From the NCBI RefSeq assembly GCF_932276165.1, contig NC_064007.1, forward strand, positions 506,001-570,000: DNA of 64,000 bases, written 5' to 3'. The translations under genes were made by a program, and so were the position numbers. The notes beneath the pieces were generated by a model, which had not been told where the DNA came from, ran no database searches, and saw only the letters and a program-made list of their open reading frames with translations. Position 1 is the first letter of the stretch, and each line of letters begins with the position of its first letter. Of this stretch, positions 1-8,592 are shown in pieces. The DNA comes from Plutella xylostella. Lineage: Eukaryota; Arthropoda; Insecta; Lepidoptera; Plutellidae.

Positions 1-644
1 TAGGTAGCTGCTAGCGTGCGCTTATCTTCATACCTATTTACTAGGGTATCAAATAACGTTTTATAATTTTCAGCGGAGGGCGTAATGCCCGCACAAGCGG
101 CCTGGGCCTTGCCTGTTAATTTACCTAGCAAATAATGAAGTTTCTCATGATCTGAGAGGGACTTATTGTCGTGAATAGTAGATTTAAAATTGGCATAAAA
201 TAGTGGCCATTGGCGAATGTCACCATTAAAGCTCATCAACTCGATAGGCGGTAAATTAATTTTACTTTTTTGTGGAAAACAATCATTATTTTGGGTAGTT
301 TTCGTGACTACGGTACATGACGCAACCAAGCGTTTTACGCGACAATACAGCTGTTCGAAAGAAACTAGCGATTTATAATCTGGCTTGGCAGTAGGGTCAT
401 TGGACATTAAACAGCTGTTGTACTGATCTAACACTTTTTGGAAATCTGAACGAATTGTATCTACATTAATACTCGCATCGAGAAAAGCTTCTCTCTCCTC
501 GTTCCCTTTATTTATTTCGGTAGATAAATCAAACGCGTATTGTAAACACTCGAACAAAGCATTACGTTTTGCTTGCAGTGTCGCGAGTTCATAATTATGT
601 TGCACCGAATCTTTTTCATTATGCGGTTTTGATGCTTTCGACAT
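1..644 (-). CDS. BEL/Pao LTR retrotransposon gag-like protein (partial, runs off left edge)
   Basis: Reading the minus strand from the ATG at 644 gives 214 codons with no stop to the window edge. The N-terminal part is charged and helical (starts MSKASKPHNEKDSVQ). From about residue 150 it has LPPIELMSFNGDIRQWPLFY followed by HEKLHYLLGKLTGKAQA, the DUF1759 signature found at the start of BEL/Pao gag-pol polyproteins. In the family this domain belongs to gag and acts in the cytoplasmic virus-like particle; protease, reverse transcriptase and integrase would follow further left, outside the window. The primer binding site and an LTR lie upstream in the right order and orientation. No frameshift or stop is visible, so the insertion may be fairly young. 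The start codon is chosen because it is the first in-frame ATG after a non-coding leader of about 390 bp. Confidence 0.85.
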   Translation of the reverse strand, partial: MSKASKPHNEKDSVQHNYELATLQAKRNALFECLQYAFDLSTEINKGNEEREAFLDASINVDTIRSDFQKVLDQYNSCLMSNDPTAKPDYKSLVSFEQLYCRVKRLVASCTVVTKTTQNNDCFPQKSKINLPPIELMSFNGDIRQWPLFYANFKSTIHDNKSLSDHEKLHYLLGKLTGKAQAACAGITPSAENYKTLFDTLVNRYEDKRTLAAT

Positions 645-1037
645 CGTGAAGTCGGAAAATAAAATGAACAAACAAATTAAACAATCACAGGAATGTGGGT
701 GTACAATTGGAATGATAACTTGATAACGATATAATTGATAACTACCTTCTTATGCCTATTATTGCAGCAAGCGTAAAATGCGTGACCTATTTAAGTACAG
801 TAGCCCTAACTACTCATAGCGGGATAATACTTTATGTGTATTTGAAGCGAGATGATTATATGATTATTACGTTTTTGGAAAGCGTACAATGTATGTCGAT
901 AAAAAGCGGTTAGGTAAATAACCTATGCAGTGCGCCGCGTGCGCACTAGCTTAAGTTCACTTTTTGGCTTTGAAATAAGCTAAAAAGGGCGGTTTTCTCC
1001 TAATAGGTGACCTAATAGGGGCGGGGAAATAGTAATC
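645..1037 (-). other. BEL/Pao leader between primer binding site and gag
   Basis: Non-coding leader on the minus strand between the primer binding site and the gag ATG. It contains no long open frame in the gag orientation. Its identity follows only from its position. Confidence 0.5.
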
Positions 1038-1053
1038 GCGGGTCGAAGGACCA
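1038..1053 (-). promoter_or_regulatory. Retroelement primer binding site
   Basis: On the minus strand this reads TGGTCCTTCGACCCGC. It begins TGG, complementary to the CCA end of a tRNA, and lies two bases after the predicted end of the LTR. The GGTCCTTCG core is one I associate with insect BEL elements; that is from memory, not a search. Confidence 0.65.
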
Positions 1054-1055
1054 CA

Positions 1056-1484
1056 TGGTAACGCCGCTAAGCCGGAGTCCCTTCGATAGAAAAAAAATTA
1101 AAGAAACTACAGCAAGGTGTCTCACCGAGGGAAAGGGTTGATGAAGTGTCGTGCACCTACCTGGTCGCTGGAGGCAGTTCAGGAGACCAGGAAAAGGCGG
1201 CCGGCTTCCAGACCCTCGCCTGGCGCCACGTGCTCGATCGATCAGAGATCAGAGCAATCCAAAGCACTGCAGCACTCAACACACACACTGATATTCTTCG
1301 GTTAGCGGTTCACCACGAATAAAGAAGAAGCGGAAGACTTTAGCAACTAGCCAATCGTCTATTTTGAAAATAAGTTCAATCGCGAATAACTTAGCGCGAC
1401 GGCGGCCATGAATTCGTTTTCGGAACTGATTGTCTGTGGGTGGCGCAGACAGTGTTGCCACACGTAGCGTTGCGGTGCACGACA
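1056..1484 (-). mobile_element. BEL/Pao 5' LTR
   Basis: In minus orientation the segment starts TGTCGTGCACCGCAACGC and ends just before the primer binding site with TTACCA, giving TG...CA-type ends and about 429 bp. The minus strand carries a TCAGTG initiator-like motif near 1283-1288, which could be the transcription start; that part is inference. The matching 3' LTR and the target duplication would lie left of the window, so neither the boundary nor the element's age can be checked here. Confidence 0.65.
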
Positions 1485-1835
1485 TAAGCGGAAATAGGGA
1501 AAAGGATTTTAGGATCGAAACCTTGCGAAAATTATGAAAGTAAATATATTAAAAGATAGGTGGCGACACCACTATTTTTACAACCCTTAATTTATGCGGC
1601 TTACAAAAAAGTTAAAGCAATATGCGATTTTTACGAAGCTTCAACCTGTAACTAATATAATTGAAAACATTATTTTTCTATACATACCCAGTACTTCATT
1701 TTTAATGATTTAATATTTACTAACTATGCCCGCCAGTTTTGCTTTGCCTGAAAGAATTTTCCGCTGAACCCACGGCCTCTCGATTGAGAACCGAGATCTT
1801 TTCCTTTAAGCTACAAACAGCTAACTATCTTAATT
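1485..1835. other. No recognised feature
   Basis: AT-rich DNA right of the LTR with no open frame, tRNA-like box or inverted repeat that I can support. Confidence 0.5.
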
Positions 1836-2505
1836 AAATAAAAAAATATAATTATAAACAAACAACCCGACTGCACGCTAAAAAGATGAAAACAAGCCCC
1901 AATGTTAATGGAAAGTATCGCAGGCCGGGACCAGCAGAGGGTTCACCATATTTAGCTGAATGTTACTTAGATAGATAGACATTGTGTGGCGGTCAAGTTG
2001 GTCCCCGCCTGCGATACTTTCCATTAACATTGGGGCTTGTTTTATATTTTTAGCGTGCAGTCGGGTTTTTTGTTTGTTTTATAATTATATTTATTTATTT
2101 GTAACTTTTTTGTTGTTTTATATTTTATGAAATATTATGTCAGTAGGGTTTCAGTTTATGAACATTTTTTATTTCAATCATTTTGGTGTTGTGATTTGAA
2201 TACTTACCTACAATAAGCATATTTTTGTAATGTGCTAATCAAGCGCTTTCATTTGATACCCCACACGGCATAGTTGGAAAAGTATTATTTTTTCGATCAT
2301 CACTTTATGTCTTCTAGAGGGCACTATATACATTTGTATGTAACGTCACATAGCTTATAACCATCGCGCAATTAAGACGCTTCTAACGATACCTCATACA
2401 TCAAAATCTATCAAGCCGTTTAGGCTACAGGAGGGAACAAAGAAACAGACAAACATACATACATACAATCGAAAAACATTACCCTCCTCCTTCGGCAGTC
2501 GGGTT
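1836..2505. repeat. Palindromic DNA element with ACCCGACTGC-type ends
   Basis: Two inverted arms of about 100 bp (1836-1935 and 1993-2100) share ATAATTATA, ACCCGACTGCACGCTAAAA and AAGCCCCAATGTTAATGGAA on opposite strands around a loop of about 60 bp. A third copy of the arm terminus, GCAGTCGGGTT, lies at 2495-2505 after a CATACATACATACA run and CCTCCTTCG. The likely element runs from ACCCGACTGC near 1866 to GCAGTCGGGT near 2504, with the left terminus also repeated internally. This is a common type of lepidopteran non-autonomous repeat. The superfamily is not assigned. Confidence 0.6.
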
Positions 2506-2560
2506 AAAACAATTATGAGTTTCTGATCGACCTATATTTCATCACTTTCTAAGATAGACT

Positions 2561-2909
2561 GAAGGGCTAGCACGGTGCGCGATTCAGTTCAGATGAGACA
2601 AAAGTTTTGCATCGCCCTCACTCACATCGCGCAGCGTCAAGAGCGACCGCGATGGAGGAATTTTGTCACGTCTTAAGGCCCGGGTCTCCTATTTACGCCG
2701 TACATCGCGTCCAGCGTCACGCCGTAGGCCGCGTCACCTTGCTCACTATAGAAATGTACTGATGCGGTCTCCCTCACATGCCGACGTTGGCGCGTAGACG
2801 CCGTAGGTAGGCCGTAGGACGTTGATCGAAACGTTTACGTCGAAGTCGGACGCCGCATATAGCATAAAATAGGAGACCCAGGCCTAAATGCGCCCCGTGC
2901 TAGCCCTTC
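2561..2909. repeat. Nested double inverted-repeat (MITE-like) element
   Basis: Outer inverted repeat: GAAGGGCTAGCACGGTGCGC at 2561-2580 against its near-complement at 2891-2909 (one mismatch). Inner inverted repeat: GGCCCGGGTCTCCTATTT near 2676-2694 against AAATAGGAGACCCAGGCC near 2868-2885. The inner core of about 210 bp is CpG-rich with repeated GCCGTAGG motifs. This reads either as one element with two sets of inverted repeats or as a small element inserted into a larger one. No coding capacity. Confidence 0.6.
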
Positions 2910-3544
2910 TGGAAGCGTGTACGCGTTTAGGCGATACGTCCAACTTTGTACTTATATTTTACAGATAAAAAAAACATTTATTTGCAAAAAAATTAAGTAA
3001 AAATTTTGACTTAGGCACAACAATTATAAAAGTTACATTTAAAGCGTACTAGGTATATCTGATCTTGATACTTGTATCTTATATTCTTACTGTACTTTTA
3101 AATGCCGTTTACTGTTGTATACCATAATGTGTTCAAATAAAAAATACAACACCCGCGGTCATTATACTGTAAGTATAATATCATTCATATCTCCTTACTT
3201 CATTATGCTGACTGGAGGGTGCAAAATGCCGAAGCTATAAATTTCCCGGCCCATTCCAGGAGGTGGAAAAGTGTGTTAATTCCCGTTTTTCTCCCGGCAA
3301 CTGTTTTCAGTTGAAATTAGTCCGTTGCAGCCGTTTAATTCTGAATTCACTTTGTTGTTCCGCCATTTTGAAGTTCTACTTTGTACGCTGTAAAATAAAA
3401 GTTTCAGTGCACCACGTTGTTTTAAGTGCATGTAATTTTAGATTATGGCTAAATAAATCATTTTGTTGCTTCATATCTAGGTAAGTACCTACTTATTACA
3501 TACTTGTTCACGAAGTGCTAGGTTTGATTCCCAGTATTTCCTTG
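2910..3544. other. No recognised feature
   Basis: AT-rich sequence. A 73-codon open frame at 3263-3484 has no recognisable domain and I do not call it a gene. Confidence 0.45.
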
Positions 3545-3554
3545 CATAAACAGC

Positions 3555-3889
3555 GAGCGGTGGTAGCTCAGTCGGGTAAGCGCCCACTTCTCACGCCAGA
3601 GATGAGGGTTCGATCCCGGCGCTGACATGTACCAATGAGTTCTTTTAACTTAAGTACAATGTATACCATCGCTCCTACGGTTAAGGAAAAAATCGTGAGG
3701 AAACCTGCATATCTAGATCTAGCACATCTAGATATGTGAACCCAACCCACCAACCCGCAGTGGACCAGCGTGGTGGGGAAATGGTCCAAGCTTAGGAAGG
3801 CAGTTTAGACCTTGGGGATATGCACAAAGGTTCCATTCGAGAGGGCTAGGTGCTTACACACCCACAGAGAATAGAATAGAATAGAATTT
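3555..3889 (+). mobile_element. tRNA-derived SINE, full length with 10-bp TSD
   Basis: RNA polymerase III box A (TGGTAGCTCAGTCGG, 3561-3575) and box B (GGTTCGATCCC, 3607-3617) are correctly spaced. A tRNA-unrelated body follows with ACCAACCCGCAGTGGACCAG, and the 3' end is an (AGAAT)n-type tail near 3868-3887. The insertion is flanked by CATAAACAGC at 3545-3554 and 3890-3899, a perfect 10-bp TSD, as expected for LINE-mobilised SINEs. The body resembles the truncated copy at 25727-25856. Confidence 0.88.
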
Positions 3890-3899
3890 CATAAACAGC

Positions 3900-4767
3900 T
3901 TTCAGACGAAAGCCCGACTTAAGCAATCAATAACAACAGAACTTTAGCTAAACATGGTATTAACGCAACTGGTGATTTGATTGAGCACAGTTCAATAAAT
4001 TTTGTAACGCTATAAACCAAGGTGAGACAGAGACAAAACATATTGTTTCAGTTAGAACAACAGAGAGAGCTCACCCCTCAAATAGATGCCCCTATTCTGT
4101 AATTGATGGTCGCCCTAAATTGAATCGGCTCGAGTAATGAAATGGTTTACCTAATTAGTTGTCCTCGTGGGTTCATGACATGATGGTTACTGTCAGATTT
4201 TTGTGTCGGTTCTAGTTTATTTGTATCTCTTGTAAGAAAGAAAGAAAGAAAATGTACCTACTTTTTCTTTGTTGACCACATTGGGTAATTGTGCTGAAAG
4301 TCTACATAGGCTCACTTGAAATGCCTGTCTGAATCTACAGGATATTCATAGAAAATATATTCATGCTACGCTACTTTTGGTCTACGCTACTCTACTACAT
4401 GTATGATAATATATTCCATGGTGAAAATTCCTAGATCTAATTAATTTAATAAAATTAGTCAATTTATAGTCTGATGATGATAATGTTTACCGTATTCACA
4501 TTAATGTTGGAAAATATTACTTTCTAGTTCAGCATTTAATAATAAAGGTAAATACTTTTAAAATTTAAAACTGAAATTAATTTTCAGAACCCGCACAGGT
4601 AGCGGCTCCGTATAATTTATATCCAACAACTTCACCAGTTTCAGAAAGTTGAAAAGCACTTGAAGGCGATTTATTAGAGACACTTTTCCATTTCAATATT
4701 TCCTTTTATTGATACACTCACAAAATGCCGACACAAAATAACCAAAATTTAATACAATATGACAATA
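3900..4767. other. Sparse AT-rich DNA with a GAAA microsatellite
   Basis: Only a short (GAAA)n run at about 4234-4252 stands out. No gene or element is recognised. Confidence 0.5.
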
Positions 4768-4769
4768 TA

Positions 4770-5097
4770 CACTGCCGGGCAATGAAAAAGTTCCACTCAC
4801 AAAATTCCGACGACAATCGACCCCAATTTTTTCAAAGATTTAATTTAAAATTGCAACGAAATATTACCAATTTTAGTTGGTAATATTCTGGCGAAAAGTG
4901 GGTGCAGCAATGCACCTCTGCCTACCCCGCAAGGGAGTACATTAGTACAAGGCGTGAGTGCGTGTTTTTTTTTGGTAATATCCTGATGCTGTGATAAATG
5001 TACTTCAATGTTGCAGAAGACGGCATTAAGTTAGCCTTTTCCGTTTAGAAGTAATTTAGTGCTTTTCTGAGTGGAACCTTTTCATTGCCCGTGAGTG
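4770..5097. repeat. TA-flanked mariner-like MITE, copy A (interrupted by a SINE tail)
   Basis: Left end CACTGCCGGGCAATGAAAAA and right end TTTTCATTGCCCGTGAGTG are inverted repeats, flanked by TA at 4768-4769 and 5098-5099. That fits Tc1/mariner-type target preference. The core has GGTAATATCCTGATGCT and CTTCAATGTTGCAGAA, shared with copies at 21961-22194, 41508-41740 and 50295-50508. A 5'-truncated SINE interrupts it. Confidence 0.75.
4887..4973 (+). mobile_element. 5'-truncated SINE tail inserted in the MITE
   Basis: The segment starts CTGGCGAAAAGTGGGTGCAG, contains CTACCCCGCAAGGGAGTAC and ends GTGCGTG plus a T run. It matches the last 90 bases or so of the SINE at 31719-31984. It is bracketed by TTGGTAATAT at 4877-4886 and 4972-4981, so it is an independent truncated insertion and younger than the MITE. 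Confidence 0.82.
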
Positions 5098-5147
5098 TAA
5101 TACAATATGTAATTAATTAAAACTTTAACACAATACCTATTTACGTT

Positions 5148-5280
5148 TTTAGTTTGTAATATTCTGCACTGTTAAATGTTCTTTAATATTGCAGACGGCG
5201 TCATTAAGCTAATAATTTCCGATTAGGAGTAATCTGGTGATTTTTGTCACTGGAACTTTTTCATTGTGCGTGAGTGTGTT
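5148..5280. repeat. Partial second copy of the mariner-like MITE (copy B)
   Basis: Contains TTTGTAATATTCTGCACTG, a TTGCAGACGGCGTCATTAAG-like core and the right terminus GGAACTTTTTCATTGTGCGT. It lacks the left terminus and is more diverged than copy A just to its left. Confidence 0.6.
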
Positions 5281-5860
5281 CGGCAGTGAACGTTGAGTCG
5301 CGAATGTTTGCCGGAATGTCCGCGAGTCATTGCGCCGCGTTGTGGCTGCATGTCTCTGCTCCGACTTGGCCAGAAAGCAGAAAGCTTTTGCAGTTTAATA
5401 CTTCATTCTGATCCAGTAATACTCAGTAAGTTCAACTTTAGTGTTTTACAAATGAAAAACCACAAGATAATTATCTATGTGACTGAAAAAATAGGCAGAA
5501 AATCAATGAAAGTCTAATTTTGACTTAGTTTACTTATGGTTTGTCATTTCTACAACACACTGGATATCTAGCACTGGAAAATAATTAAGTATAATTTTCT
5601 TTCTATTTTGATTTATTTACACACAATACTACATAACCAATAACAGTAGTTACATAGCTTATACATATACTAACAGTCTCACAATATGCAGGAGTAATGT
5701 ATATGGAAAACTGGGTGCTTCTGAACGAATATTAAGTATGTCGCTGTTTTGGCTGCTTTGACCGCCTGAAAATAAAAAGAAAGATGAAGATATTTATTTA
5801 TATTTAGGTAGTAACAATAATGTTCGTTACAGTAGAGGTGTGTTATATTGGCTATAAAGT
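5281..5860. other. No recognised feature
   Basis: The first 120 bp are CpG-richer than the surroundings, with GCGCCGCGTTGTGG. The rest is AT-rich. No supported gene. Confidence 0.45.
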
Positions 5861-6087
5861 GTGTTGCACAAAGGGTATACTAAGCCGAAAGAGGGTGACT
5901 CAGATCGTCATTCTGAACAACTTTTTTTGTACGAGTTTTGGAAATTCGCGAAAAAAAATATGGGTTTCCCATAGTAAAAAGTCAAGTGACTAGTTAACAA
6001 AGTTTCTATGAAAAATATTTTTTTATTTTCATGAATTTTCAAAACTCGTAGAACAAAAGTTGTTCAGAAGTCATTCTGCGCTTAGTT
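5861..6087. repeat. Hairpin MITE of the GTGTTGCAAAAAGGGTATACTAAGCC family, diverged
   Basis: Left arm: GTGTTGCAC, AAGGGTATACTAAGCCGAAA, CATTCTGAACAAC and GAGTTTTGGAAATTCGCGAA. The right arm is the inverted equivalent with AAACTCGTAGAACAAAAGTT and TTCAGAAGTCATTCTG. Other copies lie at 40109-40371 (near perfect) and 24690-24861 (right half). The right terminus is decayed. The minus-strand SINE follows directly. Confidence 0.65.
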
Positions 6088-6385
6088 TTATAGTACAAAA
6101 AAAACATAATAGATAATCCCCGAAGGGGTAGGCAGAGGTGACTTGTAATCGAACGACCCGCTTTTAGCTGTACAATAATTTGCACTCACGTAGGTAAAAG
6201 TTCGGGAGCCGTATCGCCGTACACATCTAAAATCTAAATGTGCACGTTTCTCATGATGTTTTCTTTCACATGGTATGATTAAACTTATATTCCTTAATTT
6301 AAAAGAATTAATTCTTAGGTCCATGCCAGGATTTAAACAATGAGAGGACAAGGCCTTATCCGTTACACCAGCACAGCTCTAAATT
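6088..6385 (-). mobile_element. tRNA-derived SINE, minus strand
   Basis: On the minus strand the head reads GGTGTAACGGATAAGGCC with a box-B-like TTTAAATCC. The body contains GTACGGCGATACGGCTCCCG, and the tail has CACCTCTGCCTACCCCTTCG then GGGATTATCTATTATG. This head/body/tail layout is that of common lepidopteran SINEs. Box B is degenerate, so the copy is probably old. I found no clear TSD. Confidence 0.65.
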
Positions 6386-7395
6386 AATTAAATAATTAAC
6401 AATGGGAGCAGGATTGCCTAGGTCTAGCCGCCACGTACCGCGCCTAGACTAATGCAATTTCCTTTACACAGTCCATCACAATATTCACAATATGTCCACG
6501 TCCGTCCGTCCGTCACGAAATGACATCACCTACATTTTGATTACCGAACATAAAATCATATCATCCAATCCCGCCGCTGGAAATGCCACTTTAACAGACG
6601 GTGTTGAAGTCCAATTTGCAGTGTGTCGGGCGTTTTACGTGATACGAATTAAATGGACGTACAACCGAACGGATGACGCATTCGCAAGGTCGTTAGTTGT
6701 ATTGTTTTGTGGCTGGTTTTATAATTTGTGACAGTTGTTCAAGAAAATCTCCATTTTTATTCAGAAACTATGGTGTCCCTAATTATTAATTATGTGTGAG
6801 GAAGTCTGAGGACAGAATGACTATTTATATACTATGGGACTAAGAATAAATAATAAAGCTCTCATATTTTTCATGGAAACAAATCCGTACTACATTTTCT
6901 CGTATTGATTAAAACGTAAGACAAAGAGATTACATAAAGAAGTACTTTGCAAAACTAAAAAAAAAGAGTTAAACTTAATTTACTTGTAGCGTAGTAAACC
7001 AAAAGTGGTTCAGAATGATCTCCAAGTCATCCTCTTTGAGTAAAATACTAAAATGTACAATATACCTTCGTACTGAATAATCAATTATTTATTTATTTAT
7101 TTTTAATTCTTTATGTAATGAGACACAAATGCACAAAAAGTACCTACTTAGGTATAAACCCTTCGTAATCTTTCTACTACTTGAGAGGTAACAAGCGAAT
7201 AAGCCGACAATAGTGTTGACCTCATAAGGCCGCGAATATTCCATAAAAAAGCTATTTCTCCTAACGACTGATATGCAAACACGCCGCCACCTCCCGTCGC
7301 TTCGACAGTTATTATGACATCATTATTGCAACGAGACATATACGTAGAGTAGGGTAGAGTAGACTAGCTCTATCAGTGGGTCCCTACAATACAGG
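6386..7395. other. Mostly featureless; decayed hairpin-MITE end near 6995-7050
   Basis: At 6995-7050 there is GTTCAGAATGATCTCCAAGT followed by CATCCTCTTTGAG, a diverged piece of the 5861 hairpin family. Around 7260-7330 is a short CpG-richer patch. Small open frames here have no recognisable domains. Confidence 0.4.
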
Positions 7396-7397
7396 TA

Positions 7398-8215
7398 GGG
7401 TAACGTAACGTACCTTGGGACGCTTGTACCTCGGGACATTGATTGTATTTTTAAAACCGGCTAAATAAACACATTAAAATTCTACCCTAGGCATAGTATT
7501 TTACTCGCTTGGCAAAACTAGTGAGTCTCGTGATCATACCAGCATCGAGTGTGTGGTGAAGACAATATGAAGTTTTTTGGAGTCAAAAGTAGCTTTTGTA
7601 TAGTTTTTTGTGTTGCTTTATCTCATTGAGGCATGCTCAAAATAAAGACATGGATGTCACGTATAACTTTTCAGTTATTTAATTTTATGACATGGCAATT
7701 ATCTGAAAGATTCCTATTAATTAAAAATAAAGATATTTAAATTTTGGTTAAATATTGCTTTTTTGTACCTTGGGACACGATTAAATTTGTACCTTGGGAC
7801 ACTGTTTCCTATGGCTTTGTACTATGGAAAATGCAAACATCTAAATAACGCCTTATATCTCTGTTCTTATTAGTGCCAGAGTGAAACTAGACAGAAGCGA
7901 GATGCAGTAAATCAATAAGAACAGAGATATAAGGCGTTATTTAGAAGTTTGCATTTTCCATAGTACAAAGCTATAGGAAACAGTGTCCCAAGGTACAAAC
8001 GTGTAACGTACCTTGGGTCAAAACAAGCATTTTTATTTTTATCTTAATTTAAAAAAATCTGGCCACACTAAAGCTTTAGCACAAATACTAGTGATAATAG
8101 ATTATATACCCTACCGAATAAAGAAAATTTCACATTAATATCTTAGTTGTACGCTGCGATAGCTTCATTCAAAGTTGGGGTAGTCGAAAATGTCCCTAGG
8201 TACGTTACGTTACCC
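7398..8215. mobile_element. 818-bp non-autonomous DNA transposon with TA target duplication
   Basis: The terminal inverted repeats GGGTAACGTAACGTACCTTG and, on the other strand at the right end, GGGTAACGTAACGTACCTAG agree over about 24 bp with one mismatch. TA flanks both ends (7396-7397 and 8216-8217). A motif GTACCTTGGGACA and variants recur near 7409, 7425, 7767, 7788 and, inverted, near 7984 and 8190; these could be transposase-binding sites (inference). There is no transposase ORF. A long internal hairpin occupies 7786-7999. Confidence 0.75.
7786..7999. repeat. 86-bp-arm internal hairpin
   Basis: The left arm 7786-7871 and right arm 7914-7999 are near-perfect inverted copies over 86 bp with only a few mismatches, around a 42-bp loop. 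The arms include ACTATGGAAAATGCAAAC and AACGCCTTATATCTCTGTTC. A transcript across it would fold into a long double-stranded stem. Confidence 0.85.
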
Positions 8216-8592
8216 TACACTAGGACATTGAGATTGAGGATTATGGTGAACCATTTTCATTTATTCTGGGAAATACTAAAATAACCTTCAAAATTTGTTT
8301 CAATTTCGATCTATAGAATGGCGGAGATATCGGTGAACATACATACATAAATATTTAAAAAAATATACACACAGAATCAGATGTATTGAAATCATCCTCC
8401 TTTTTTCGAACTCGGTTAAAAAGGAGGGTAGGATTTTCAATAACTACTTAAGAAAACTTATTTACTCGAAATCGCAAGCTACGTCGATTATTAGCTATCA
8501 GTACGGGTAGCTCTGGAAAACATTTGAAAATTCATGAAAAAATATGAGTCACCCCTTTCTGCTCTCTATACCATTTTTGCAACACCCTGTTG
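8216..8592. repeat. Remnants of two dispersed repeats
   Basis: 8330-8420 has CATACATACATAAATA and TCCTCCTTTTTTCGAACTCG, the usual 3' end of a dispersed lepidopteran repeat (compare 2450-2505, 35898-35960, 47878-47920). 8535-8592 ends CCATTTTTGCAACACCCTG, a terminus of the hairpin MITE family of 40109. Confidence 0.45.

Noticed and set aside
4234..4252. Possible CRISPR-like or satellite array
   Set aside because: Only a short GAAA microsatellite; no spaced direct repeats of CRISPR type occur in the window.
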